Source: Orrella dioscoreae (GTDB lineage Bacteria; Pseudomonadota; Gammaproteobacteria; Burkholderiales; Burkholderiaceae_B). From it: 64,000 nt of DNA. Below are positions 52,037 to 60,554 of the stretch, piece after piece. The first letter of the stretch is position 1. Every line of letters begins with the position of its first letter. The position numbers were made by a program, and so were the translations under genes. The stretch is taken from contig NZ_LT907988.1 of NCBI RefSeq assembly GCF_900089455.2, forward strand, positions 1,922,001-1,986,000. Direction: 5' to 3'. The notes beneath the pieces were generated by a model. That model worked only from the letters and a program-made list of their open reading frames with translations, was not told where the DNA came from and did not search any database.

Positions 52037-53269
52037 ATGACATTCATGGATTCCGTGTTTTCCTACGCGCTCGATTTCATCAAGGGCGGCCTGCTCCAGG
52101 CATCCTGGTGGCAAGTCGTGCTCATCACCCTGGTGCTGACCCACATCACCATCGTTTCGGTCACCGTCTTCCTGCACCGCAGCCAGGCGCACCGGGGCCT
52201 CGACCTGCACCCCGCGGTGTCGCATTTCTTCCGTTTCTGGCTGTGGCTGACCACCGGCATGGTCACCAAGGAGTGGGTGGCCATCCACCGCAAGCACCAC
52301 GCCAAGTGCGAACGCGAAGGCGATCCCCATTCGCCCATGATCTTCGGTATCTGGAAGGTGCTGTTCCGCGGCGCCGAGCTCTATCGCGAAGAGTCGAACA
52401 ACGCTGAAACCATGGCCAAGTTCGGCCACGGCACGCCCGATGACTGGATGGAGCGCAACGTCTACACGCGCCACAGCATGGGCGGCATCCTGATCATGCT
52501 GGCCATCGACGTCGCCCTGTTCGGCGCCCTGGGCCTGACGGTCTGGGCCGTGCAGATGGCCTGGATTCCCTTCTGGGCCGCCGGCGTCGTCAACGGCATC
52601 GGCCACTTCGTCGGCTACCGCAACTTCGCCAGCCCGGACACCAGCACGAATCTCGTGCCCTGGGGCATCATCATCGGCGGCGAGGAACTGCACAACAACC
52701 ACCACGCCCATGGCACCTCGGCCAAGTTCTCGAGCAAGTGGTACGAGTTCGACATCGGCTGGATGTACATCTCCATCCTGCGTTTCTTCGGCCTGGCCAA
52801 GATCAAGAAGGTCGCGCCCAAGCTCAAGCTGGAAGCCGCCGGCAGCAAGCCCGCCGTCGACCTGGGCACGCTGCAGGGCGTCATCACGCACCGCTATGAA
52901 ATCATGGCGCGCTATGCCGATCTCATGAAGCGTGCCTGCACGCAGGAAATCGCCCGCCTGCAAGGCGATTCCTCCGCCAAGCACGGCGAGTCGCTGTCGG
53001 TGCTCAAGCGCGCCCGCAACTGGGTCCGTATCTCGGAAGACAGCCTGCAGCCGCAACAGCGCGCCGAGATCGACCAGGCCGTCACGCGCAGCCCCGCGCT
53101 GGCCACGCTGGTGCAGATGCGCGCCGAGCTGGGCCGTCTCTGGGAAAGCTCCAGCGCCAGCAGCGAGCAGCTGTTGCATGACCTGCAGGCCTGGTGCCAG
53201 CGCGCGCAGCAAAGCGGCATCGATGGCCTCGAGCAGTTCGCCCTGCGACTGCGCCGCTACGCGGCATGA
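52037..53269 (+). CDS. Acyl-lipid/acyl-CoA fatty acid desaturase
   Basis: This membrane di-iron desaturase has 410 residues. The three histidine boxes are HRSQAHR (47-53), HRKHH (84-88) and HNNHH (219-223). Helices surround them at about 22-46, 62-82, 150-180. The family puts a double bond into fatty acyl chains to keep the membrane fluid. The C-terminal 130 residues are a soluble helical extension with many Arg, Gln and Ser; its role is unknown. The ATG at 52037 is chosen, and one three codons later is also possible. The stop overlaps the uvrD start by four bases. Confidence 0.88.
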   Translation: MTFMDSVFSYALDFIKGGLLQASWWQVVLITLVLTHITIVSVTVFLHRSQAHRGLDLHPAVSHFFRFWLWLTTGMVTKEWVAIHRKHHAKCEREGDPHSPMIFGIWKVLFRGAELYREESNNAETMAKFGHGTPDDWMERNVYTRHSMGGILIMLAIDVALFGALGLTVWAVQMAWIPFWAAGVVNGIGHFVGYRNFASPDTSTNLVPWGIIIGGEELHNNHHAHGTSAKFSSKWYEFDIGWMYISILRFFGLAKIKKVAPKLKLEAAGSKPAVDLGTLQGVITHRYEIMARYADLMKRACTQEIARLQGDSSAKHGESLSVLKRARNWVRISEDSLQPQQRAEIDQAVTRSPALATLVQMRAELGRLWESSSASSEQLLHDLQAWCQRAQQSGIDGLEQFALRLRRYAA

Positions 53270-55539
53270 TCGAGCAGCTCAACCCGGAACAACGCGCCGC
53301 CGTCACACTCAAACCGCAACACGCCCTCGTGCTCGCCGGGGCGGGCAGCGGAAAGACCCGGGTGCTCACCACCCGCATGGCCTGGCTGATTCAAACCGGC
53401 CAGGCCAGTCCATTTGGGCTGCTGGCCGTCACGTTCACGAACAAGGCAGCGCGTGAAATGGTGACGCGCGTGTCGTCGTTGCTGCCCATCGACACGCGCG
53501 GCCTGTGGATCGGCACCTTCCACAGCCTGTGCAACCGGCTGCTGCGCGCGCATCACCGCGACGCGGGCCTGCCGCAGTCCTTCCAGATCCTCGACACCAC
53601 CGATCAGCTCGCTGCCATCAAGCGCCTCATCAAGGGCGCGAACATCGACGACGAGAAGTATCCGCCGCGCGACGTGCAGCGCTTCATCAACCACGCCAAG
53701 GAGTCGGGCGAGCGCCCGGGGGCGATGGAAGCGTATGACAACCATACGCGGCGCATGATCGAGATCTATGAATTGTACGAAGCGCAATGCCAGCGCGAAG
53801 GGGTGGCCGACTTCCCCGAGTTGCTGCTGCGCGCCTATGAACTGCTGTCTCGCAACGCGCCCATCCGCGAGCACTACCAGCGCCGCTTCCGGCACATCCT
53901 GGTCGACGAGTTCCAGGACACCAACACGCTGCAATACCGCTGGCTGACGCTGCTGGCGGGCGGTGGCGCCAGCCTCTTCGCCGTGGGCGACGACGACCAG
54001 TCCATCTATGCCTTCCGTGGCGCGAACGTCGGCAACATGGCCGATTTCGAGCGCGACTACGCGCGTGGCACGGTCATCCGCCTGGAGCAGAACTACCGTT
54101 CCTATGGCCACATCCTGGACGCCGCCAATGCGCTGATCGAGCACAACAGCGGCCGCCTGGGCAAGAACCTCTGGACGTCCCAAGGCGCGGGCGAACCGGT
54201 GCGCGTCATCGAGCAGCCCACTGACGGCATGGAAGCCCAGTGGGTGGTCGACGAGATCCGCGCCCAGATCAACGAAGGCCGCGAGCGCCGCGAAATCGCC
54301 ATCCTGTACCGCAGCAATGCGCAGTCGCGGGTCATCGAGCACACGTTGTTCACCGCCGGCATTCCCTACAAGGTCTATGGCGGCCTGCGCTTCTTCGAGC
54401 GCCAGGAAATCAAGCATGCGCTGGCCTACCTGCGCCTCATCGCCAATCCGGACGACGACACCTCCTTCCTGCGCGTGGTGAACTTCCCCGCGCGCGGCAT
54501 CGGTGCGCGCACCATGGAAACGCTGGTCGACATGGCCCGCGCCGACGGCGCCAGCCTGAACGCCACCGTGGCGCGCGTGCCCGGCAAGGGCGGCTCGAAC
54601 CTGATCCAGTTCGTCAGGCTCATCGCCCAGCTGGCCGAGGACACGCGCCAGCTTCCGCTGCCGGAAGCGGTAGAGCATGTCATCGAGCACAGCGGCCTGC
54701 TGCAGCACTATCGCGGTGAGCGCGAAGGTGCCGAGCGCATCGAGAACCTGGGCGAACTGGTCACGGCCGCCGCGGTGTTCTCGGGCGAGGACAGCAGCCA
54801 CGGCCTGCCTTCGGGCCTGCCGCGGCCCGTCGATGACAGCGTGTCGGCCGATATCGATGCCGCGCCCAATCTCGCCGCCGGCCTGTCGCCGCTGTCCGCC
54901 TTCCTGTCCCATGCCTCGCTGGAGTCCGGCGACAACCAGGCGCAGGCGGGCGAGGACGCCATCCAGCTCATGACCGTGCACGCGGCCAAGGGCCTGGAGT
55001 TCGACTCGGTCTTCATCACCGGCATGGAAGAGGGCCTCTTCCCGCACGAGAACAGCATCCTGGATGCCTCGGGCCTGGAAGAAGAGCGGCGCCTCATGTA
55101 TGTCGCCATCACGCGGGCGCGCGAGCGCCTGACCATCACGCTGGCGCAGAGCCGCATGCTGCATGGCCAGACGCGCTACGCCATGCGCTCGCGCTTCCTG
55201 CAGGAAATTCCCGAGCAGCATCTGAAGTGGCTGAGCCCCAAGGTGGCCGCGCCGCGCATGCAGGACAATGCCTGGGGCGGCTCCCGCCAGGGCGATGCGT
55301 TCGGCCGCGCCGCCACCGGCCGCATCGCACCCCGCGAATCGCGTGGCGTCACCACGGGCGTCACCGTGGGCGACCAGCACTTCCGCATCGGCACGGGCGT
55401 GCGGCATGCGCGCTTTGGCGAAGGCACCGTGCTGGGGCTGTCGGGCTCGGCGCAGGACGCCCAGGCGCAGATCCAGTTCCGCGACGCCGGCATGAAGACG
55501 CTGGCCCTGGGTATCGCGAAGCTCGAGATCGTCAGCTGA
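53266..55539 (+). CDS. uvrD: DNA helicase II (UvrD)
   Basis: This superfamily 1 helicase of repair has 757 residues. Walker A is LAGAGSGKT (residues 23-31), motif II is ILVDEFQDTN, and motif III is AVGDDDQSIYAFRGA. The later motifs VHAAKGLEFDSVF and EEERRLMYVAITRARERL are in place. The last 60 residues form the tudor-like domain that contacts RNA polymerase (VRHARFGEGTVLGL). It works in mismatch and excision repair. The start overlaps the desaturase stop, an unusual pairing that ties helicase translation to a lipid gene. Confidence 0.96.
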   Translation: MIEQLNPEQRAAVTLKPQHALVLAGAGSGKTRVLTTRMAWLIQTGQASPFGLLAVTFTNKAAREMVTRVSSLLPIDTRGLWIGTFHSLCNRLLRAHHRDAGLPQSFQILDTTDQLAAIKRLIKGANIDDEKYPPRDVQRFINHAKESGERPGAMEAYDNHTRRMIEIYELYEAQCQREGVADFPELLLRAYELLSRNAPIREHYQRRFRHILVDEFQDTNTLQYRWLTLLAGGGASLFAVGDDDQSIYAFRGANVGNMADFERDYARGTVIRLEQNYRSYGHILDAANALIEHNSGRLGKNLWTSQGAGEPVRVIEQPTDGMEAQWVVDEIRAQINEGRERREIAILYRSNAQSRVIEHTLFTAGIPYKVYGGLRFFERQEIKHALAYLRLIANPDDDTSFLRVVNFPARGIGARTMETLVDMARADGASLNATVARVPGKGGSNLIQFVRLIAQLAEDTRQLPLPEAVEHVIEHSGLLQHYRGEREGAERIENLGELVTAAAVFSGEDSSHGLPSGLPRPVDDSVSADIDAAPNLAAGLSPLSAFLSHASLESGDNQAQAGEDAIQLMTVHAAKGLEFDSVFITGMEEGLFPHENSILDASGLEEERRLMYVAITRARERLTITLAQSRMLHGQTRYAMRSRFLQEIPEQHLKWLSPKVAAPRMQDNAWGGSRQGDAFGRAATGRIAPRESRGVTTGVTVGDQHFRIGTGVRHARFGEGTVLGLSGSAQDAQAQIQFRDAGMKTLALGIAKLEIVS

Positions 55540-55567
55540 CGCACACGCGGCAAGTGCGGCACCAGCG

Positions 55568-55594
55568 AAACCGGCGCCTGAGGGCGCCGGTTTT
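55568..55594. terminator. Bidirectional terminator after uvrD
   Basis: AAACCGGCGCC-TGAG-GGCGCCGGTTT is an 11-pair stem followed by TTTT on the plus strand. It lies between uvrD and the convergent LysR gene. Confidence 0.85.
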
Positions 55595-55604
55595 GCATCG
55601 AGGC

Positions 55605-56522
55605 TCAGGTTTCCGTCGTGACGCCGCAGCAGGCCAGGAAGGCCTGCATGCCCGGCGACAGCCGGCGTGCGGGATGCTGCACCAGATACAGGCGCCGCGA
55701 CAGCGTGCCCAGGCGGGTGTCCAGCACGGTCAATCGCCCCAGCGCCAGCAGGTCCTCCACCGCGCAACGCGACAGGCAGGCCAGTCCCAGGCCCTGGGCC
55801 GCCGCCTGCTTGATGGCCTCGGTGCTGCCCAGCCGCAAGGGCCGTTCGAAATGATCCAGTTGCGGCAGCAGGATGCGCTCTGCTGCCTCACCCGTTCCCG
55901 AACCGGCCTCCCGCAGCAGCCAGCGCGCCGCGCGTAGCGCCTGCGGCGTGCGCGCGGCGGGGGGCAGGGCGGCCAGGGGGTGGCCCGGCGCGCACACGAC
56001 CACCAGCTCGTCTTCCTGCCAGGGCGTGACCCGCAGCGTGGGGTCGTGGCACGGGCCCTCGATGAGTCCCAGGTCGATTTCCAGGCGGGCCACGGCCGCT
56101 GCCACTTCCCGCGTGTTGCCGATGAACAGGTCCAGCGTGGCTTGCGGCCGGCGTGACAGGAAGTCCGCCATGATCGCCGGCGCCAGGTAGTTGCCGATGG
56201 TGGTGCTGGCGCCCAGGCACAGATGCACGGGCTGCTCGCCGGCCGCGCCGCCTGCCGCCGCGCCCGCTTCAAAACTGCGCGTGATGTCGCGCGCCGCCTC
56301 CAGCGCCACCAGCGCCCGCGGCAGCAGCGCGCGGCCGGTGTCGTTCAGCGACAGGCGCTTGCCCAGCCGGTCGAACAATTGGGTATCCAGCAGATGCTCG
56401 AGTTCGCGCAAGGCGCCGCTGACCGCGGACTGCGACAGCGCGATGCGCTGGCTGGCGGCCGAGGTGCTGCCGGTCTCGGCAATGGCGACGAAGATCTCGA
56501 GTTGGCGCAGGGTCAGGTGCAT
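55605..56522 (-). CDS. yeiE: LysR-family regulator, YeiE-like
   Basis: This LysR regulator has 305 residues. It opens MHLTLRQLEIFVAIAETGSTSAASQRIALSQSAVSGALRELE, close to E. coli YeiE. The effector domain carries HLCLGASTTIGNYLAP and EAGSGT, typical of the CysB-related branch. It is divergent from a yeiH gene, the same pairing as in enterobacteria, where YeiE is linked to sulfite handling. It therefore probably controls the neighbouring exporter. Confidence 0.85.
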   Translation of the reverse strand: MHLTLRQLEIFVAIAETGSTSAASQRIALSQSAVSGALRELEHLLDTQLFDRLGKRLSLNDTGRALLPRALVALEAARDITRSFEAGAAAGGAAGEQPVHLCLGASTTIGNYLAPAIMADFLSRRPQATLDLFIGNTREVAAAVARLEIDLGLIEGPCHDPTLRVTPWQEDELVVVCAPGHPLAALPPAARTPQALRAARWLLREAGSGTGEAAERILLPQLDHFERPLRLGSTEAIKQAAAQGLGLACLSRCAVEDLLALGRLTVLDTRLGTLSRRLYLVQHPARRLSPGMQAFLACCGVTTET

Positions 56523-56532
56523 GAGGCAGACA

Positions 56533-56586
56533 GCTTATCGCTTATTTCGTTAAGCCATAACGATATAACCTGTTTTGCAGATAAGC
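56533..56586. promoter_or_regulatory. Candidate YeiE operator in the yeiE-yeiH spacer
   Basis: CGTTA-N5-TAACG (56548-56562) is a 15-base dyad of LysR size. It is flanked by GCTTATC (56533-56539) and GATAAGC (56580-56586), an outer inverted repeat. TATAAC at 56564-56569 may be the yeiH -10 element. Confidence 0.55.
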
Positions 56587-56602
56587 GAGCGAAAGGCAAA
56601 GT

Positions 56603-57787
56603 GTGGGTCATATCGAACGGCGCGTGTGCTTCCTGGACGTGCGTCGGGTCTTGAATCCTCTCGCCAGCGTCCTCGTCGTGCCTCCCACCTCCGCCCATTC
56701 CTCGCCCTTCGCCGCCGCCAGCCTGTCGCGCCAGGTTGCGGGCGCCTGGCCGGGCGGCTGGATTGGCGGGCACGCGCCCGGGGTGCTGCTGGCCACCCTC
56801 ATCGCGCTGGCCGCCACCAGCCTGGGCAGCCTGCCTGCCTTGCAATCGCGTGGCCTGGGCGCGCTCACGCTGGCCATCCTGTTCGGCATGGCGGCCGGGG
56901 CACTGCTGCCGGCCCGCCTGGACGCACGCGCAGCACCTGGCCTGGATCTCACGCGCCAGAAACTGCTGCGCCTGGGCATCATCCTGTACGGCTTGCGGCT
57001 GACCTTCCAGGACATTGCCGCCGTGGGCGCCGCCGGCCTCGTGCTCGACGCGCTGGTCGTGGCCAGCACTTTCGGCCTGGCCTGTTGGGCCGGCTTGCGG
57101 CTCTTCAAGCTGGAGCGCGGCACCGCGATGCTGATCGGCGCGGGCAGCGCCATCTGTGGGGCCGCGGCCGTGCTCGCCACGCAGCCCGTGGTGAAAGGCC
57201 GCGCCGACCAGGTCGCGGTGGCCATTGCGACGGTCGTCGCCTTCGGCACGCTGTCGATGTTCCTCTATCCCGTGGCCTTTGCCTGGCTGCAGCAGGCCTG
57301 GCCGGGCCTGGTCGATGCGCGCGGCTACGGCCTCTTCGTGGGCGCCACCCTCCACGAAGTGGCGCAAGTGGTCGTGGCCGGCAGCGCCGCCGGTCCGCAG
57401 GCAGCTGACAGCGCCGTCATCGTGAAGATGGTGCGCGTCATGATGCTGGCGCCGTTCCTGATCCTGTTGTCGGCGTGGCTGGCGCGCAAGGATGCGCCGG
57501 ATGCCGGCGCTGCCCGCAAGGTGGCCGTGCCCTGGTTTGCCGTGGCCTTCGTGGCAATGGCGGGCGTCAATTCCCTGGGCGTGATGCCGGAACCGCTGCG
57601 TGCGGCGGGCGCGGCGCTGGGGATGTTCGTGCTGGCCATGGCCATGGCCGCGCTGGGCGCATGCACGCGGGTGGGCGCCATCCGCCGCGCGGGTGCCAGG
57701 CCGCTGGCGTTGGCGGCGGGCTTGCTGGTCTGGCTGGTGGCGGGCGGTGCGTTGATGGGCGTGGCGGTGCACGCCTTGCTGGGTTGA
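56603..57787 (+). CDS. yeiH: YeiH/UPF0324 family membrane protein, putative sulfate/sulfite exporter
   Basis: This 394-residue protein has about ten helices. It matches the YeiH family: GLGALTLAILFGMAAGALLP, KLLRLGIILYGLRLTFQDI and the hallmark GAGSAICGAAAVLATQPVVKG, then GATLHEVAQVVVAG. The GTG at 56603 has AAGG upstream. The first 45 residues are not conserved, so a later start is possible. The family is predicted to export sulfate or sulfite; the divergent YeiE-like gene supports a role in sulfur stress. Confidence 0.85.
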   Translation: MGHIERRVCFLDVRRVLNPLASVLVVPPTSAHSSPFAAASLSRQVAGAWPGGWIGGHAPGVLLATLIALAATSLGSLPALQSRGLGALTLAILFGMAAGALLPARLDARAAPGLDLTRQKLLRLGIILYGLRLTFQDIAAVGAAGLVLDALVVASTFGLACWAGLRLFKLERGTAMLIGAGSAICGAAAVLATQPVVKGRADQVAVAIATVVAFGTLSMFLYPVAFAWLQQAWPGLVDARGYGLFVGATLHEVAQVVVAGSAAGPQAADSAVIVKMVRVMMLAPFLILLSAWLARKDAPDAGAARKVAVPWFAVAFVAMAGVNSLGVMPEPLRAAGAALGMFVLAMAMAALGACTRVGAIRRAGARPLALAAGLLVWLVAGGALMGVAVHALLG

Positions 57788-57800
57788 TCCGCCGGGCAGA

Positions 57801-58202
57801 TCAGGCCTCGCGCACTTCGCTCAACAAATCGGGGTGGCGATCCAGCACCTTCAGCAGTTTGACCAAGGCCAATGGCGGTCTGGTCTTGCCGTTCTCGTAG
57901 CGAGAGAACGCATTGACGCCGCCTCCAAAAATCTCGGCGGCTTCCCGCTGATCCAGGCCCAACTTCTTTCTGACGCTGACGATGAAACCCGGGTCGACGA
58001 TGCCCGCGTTGACCTGCCGATTGAACGCGAGCATCGCCGCACTGACACGTGCTGATTCGACGGTGCCGAGCAGGCTTTGCCCGCAAGCGGGGCAGTAGTC
58101 GCCCGTCACGGCCGGAATCGCGATCGTTTCCCCCTTGTAGGTATAGGGAAGATCGCGGGTGTCATGGTTCAGTTCCGCCTGTGCGCAGAGAGGGCATTGC
58201 AT
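57801..58202 (-). CDS. mqsA: Antitoxin MqsA (zinc finger plus HTH)
   Basis: This antitoxin has 133 residues from the ATG at 58202. The N-terminal zinc domain has Cys3, Cys6, Cys37 and Cys40, the same positions as in E. coli MqsA. The C-terminal HTH is VRKKLGLDQREAAEIFGGGVNAFSRYENGKTRPP. It binds MqsR and represses the operon. It follows mqsR by three bases. The protein looks intact while its toxin partner does not. GC content is lower than in the surroundings. Confidence 0.92.
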   Translation of the reverse strand: MQCPLCAQAELNHDTRDLPYTYKGETIAIPAVTGDYCPACGQSLLGTVESARVSAAMLAFNRQVNAGIVDPGFIVSVRKKLGLDQREAAEIFGGGVNAFSRYENGKTRPPLALVKLLKVLDRHPDLLSEVREA

Positions 58203-58204
58203 GG

Positions 58205-58497
58205 TCACAGTTCCTTGAAGGACACGATGAGCACGTCATCAATGACCGTGAGTTTCAGATAGACCTTACCCATAGCTGTCATCGGTACACGTCTTGCCAG
58301 ATGCGCTGGTCGGCGTGTGTGGTCATGCTCTTGTGGAAGTCCTGGGGCGTCAGTGCGGTGACCACATTGATCATTCCGCGGAAATCCAGGCCCAGCGCAG
58401 CAGCGCCGGCCAGTGCGGAAGCCGTTGTGCGGACATGTCCCCTTTCGACCATCGCCCTGATTGCCGATAACTTGCAATGCGGAGTGCCCTTTTCCAT
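58205..58497 (-). pseudogene. mqsR: Frameshifted MqsR toxin
   Basis: The frame starting at 58497 reads MEKGTPHCKLSAIRAMVERG... to IWQDVYR and then meets TGA at 58279-58281 after 72 residues. The missing end (MGKVYLKLTVIDDVLIVSFKEL) is present in the -1 frame, ending at 58205. A net loss of one base (or four) around 58282-58285 explains this. The truncated protein keeps the residues equal to Lys56 and Gln68 of E. coli MqsR but loses those equal to Tyr81 and Lys96, reported as catalytic. The intact family member is a GCU-specific mRNA interferase of about 98 residues. Confidence 0.88.
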
Positions 58498-58504
58498 ACA
58501 AATT

Positions 58505-58517
58505 AACCTGATAGGTT
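58505..58517. promoter_or_regulatory. MqsA operator upstream of mqsR
   Basis: AACCT-GAT-AGGTT matches the AACCT-N3-AGGTT palindrome bound by MqsA in E. coli. It lies eight bases before the mqsR start, so the antitoxin can still repress the operon. Confidence 0.75.
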
Positions 58518-58551
58518 TAATTTGGCAAGTTGGTTAATGGCTGGGTAATAA

Positions 58552-58585
58552 AAAGGCCGTTGCCATGATCATGGCAACGGCCTTT
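58552..58585 (-). terminator. Intrinsic terminator of yheS
   Basis: A perfect 34-base palindrome from AAAGGCCGTTGCCAT to ATGGCAACGGCCTTT, centred on GATC. On the minus strand it is followed by TTTATTA. It closes the dap-prmB-yheS operon. Confidence 0.9.
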
Positions 58586-58619
58586 GTCTCGGCCTATCAG
58601 GGATTCCCGAGATCAGACG

Positions 58620-60554
58620 CTACGACGCCGACAACGCCTCGATCTGCTCCTGCAGCCCCAGCCAGCTTTCCTCCAGCTCGCCCAGCCGCTTGGCCGACTC
58701 GCCGTGCTCGGCCATCACCTTCTGGCGCTCGTCGCGCCGCGCATCCGTATACAGCTCCGGGTCGGCAATGCGGGCGTCCAGTTCCTGCACGCGCTGGCGG
58801 CAGGTTTCCATCTCCGCCTCGACCTTGGCCAGCTGTTTCTCCAGCGGCTTGCGCAGCACCGACAGGCGCTGGCGTTCTTCCGCTTCCTGGCGTTTCTGGG
58901 CCTTGCGGTCGACGCCCTGTCCGTCGGCCTGCGCGCGGTTCTCGGCGGCCTGTTCACGGCGGTCCTGCGCCGTGCGCTGGGCCAGCCAGTCGCGATAGTC
59001 CTCCAGGTCGCCGTCGAACTCGCGCACCGTGCCGTCGGCCACGATCCAGAACGAATCCACCGTGGTGCGCAGCAAGTGCCGGTCGTGCGACACCATCAGC
59101 ATGCTGCCGCCGAACTCGGCCAGCGCCGTCGCCAGCGCTTCGCGCGTCTCCACGTCCAAGTGGTTGCTGGGTTCGTCCAGCAACAGCAGGTTGGGTTTCT
59201 GCCAGACGATGAGCGACAGCGCCAGGCGCGCCTTTTCACCGCCAGACATGGGGCCCACCGGGTCCAGCACGGTATTGCCCGAGAAACCGAAGCCGCCCAG
59301 GTAGTTGCGCAGGTCCTGCTCGCGGGCCTCGGGCGCCAGGCGCATGAGGTGCGCCAGCGGCGTGGCCTGCAGGTCCAGCACGTCCAGCTGCTGCTGGGCG
59401 AAATAGCCGATTTCCAGTCCGCGGGAAGCTTGGCGCGTGCCGGCCTGGGGCGCCATCTCGCCGGCCAGCACCTTCACCAGCGTGGACTTGCCGGCGCCAT
59501 TGGCGCCCAGGATGCCGATGCGGCTGCCGCCGCGCACCATCAGCTTCACGTCGCGCAGGATGGCGGTCTGCTCGCCATCCGCACGGGTGTAGCCGGCCTG
59601 CATGCCTTCCAGCACCAGCAGCGGATCGGGCATGCTGTCGGGCGAGGGAATGCGGATGTCGATGCCGGCCTCCGCGTGCAGCGGCGCCAGGTTTTCCATG
59701 CGGGCCAATGCCTTGACGCGGCTTTGGGCCTGCTTGGCCTTCGAGGCCTTGGCCTTGAAGCGGTCGATGAAGCCTTGCAGCCTTGCGGTTTCGCGGGTCT
59801 GGCGATCCCAGGCGGCACGCGACTGGCGCAGGCGCTCGGCGCGCTGCGTGATGAAGTCTTCGTAGCCGCCGCGATAGCGCACCAGCTTGGCCTGGTCGAA
59901 ATGCAGGATGTGGCGCGCCACCGCGTCCAGGAACTCGGTGTCGTGCGAGATCAGCAGCACCGTGCCTTCATAGGCGCCCAGCCAGCGTTCCAGCCAGAGC
60001 ATGGCGTCCAGGTCCAGGTGGTTGGTCGGCTCGTCCAGCAGCAGCAGTTCCGAGGGCGCCATCAGCGCGCGCGCCAGGGCAATGCGCATGCGCCAGCCGC
60101 CGGAAAAGCTCGTGACGGGCGCCATCCATTCGTGTGGCTTGAAACCCAGGCCGGCCAGCAGTTGTTCGGCGCGCGACGCCGCGCTCCAGGCGCCGGCCTC
60201 GGTCAGCAGGGCTTCCAGCTCGCCGATGCGCGTGCCGTCGCCGTCCTCGCCCAGCGCGTCGCGCTCGGCCTGCAGGCTGCGCAGGCGGGTGTCGCCGTCG
60301 ATGACGAACTCGCGGGCGGGCTGGTCGGTGGCGGCGTATTCCTGCTGCACGCTGGCGATGCGCCAGGAGGCCGGGACGTCCAGCGTGCCGGCGTCCTGGT
60401 CCATTTCGTGCTTGAGCAGGGCGAACAGCGTGGACTTGCCCGCGCCGTTCTTGCCGACGATGCCGACGCGTTCGCCGGGATTGATCACGAAGTCCGCGGC
60501 GTCCAGCAGCACTTTCGTGCCGCGCCGCAGGGTCAGGCCAGAAGCACGGATCAC
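58620..60554 (-). CDS. yheS: ABC-F family ATPase YheS
   Basis: This cytoplasmic twin-ATPase has 644 residues and no membrane part. Walker A1 is GKNGAGKST (34-42) with signature SFSGGWRMR; Walker A2 is GANGAGKST with MSGGEKAR. The inter-domain linker has RFKAKASKAKQAQSRVKAL. A C-terminal coiled coil (about 530-644) ends the protein. The order and motifs match E. coli YheS. ABC-F proteins act on the ribosome. The start is a GTG at 60554 whose bases overlap the prmB stop (GTGA), so translation is coupled. Confidence 0.92.
   Translation of the reverse strand: MIRASGLTLRRGTKVLLDAADFVINPGERVGIVGKNGAGKSTLFALLKHEMDQDAGTLDVPASWRIASVQQEYAATDQPAREFVIDGDTRLRSLQAERDALGEDGDGTRIGELEALLTEAGAWSAASRAEQLLAGLGFKPHEWMAPVTSFSGGWRMRIALARALMAPSELLLLDEPTNHLDLDAMLWLERWLGAYEGTVLLISHDTEFLDAVARHILHFDQAKLVRYRGGYEDFITQRAERLRQSRAAWDRQTRETARLQGFIDRFKAKASKAKQAQSRVKALARMENLAPLHAEAGIDIRIPSPDSMPDPLLVLEGMQAGYTRADGEQTAILRDVKLMVRGGSRIGILGANGAGKSTLVKVLAGEMAPQAGTRQASRGLEIGYFAQQQLDVLDLQATPLAHLMRLAPEAREQDLRNYLGGFGFSGNTVLDPVGPMSGGEKARLALSLIVWQKPNLLLLDEPSNHLDVETREALATALAEFGGSMLMVSHDRHLLRTTVDSFWIVADGTVREFDGDLEDYRDWLAQRTAQDRREQAAENRAQADGQGVDRKAQKRQEAEERQRLSVLRKPLEKQLAKVEAEMETCRQRVQELDARIADPELYTDARRDERQKVMAEHGESAKRLGELEESWLGLQEQIEALSAS

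Noticed and set aside
58279-58290. Programmed frameshift to rescue full-length MqsR
   Set aside because: No slippery heptamer or downstream stem is visible at the shift site. A simple deletion explains the data better.
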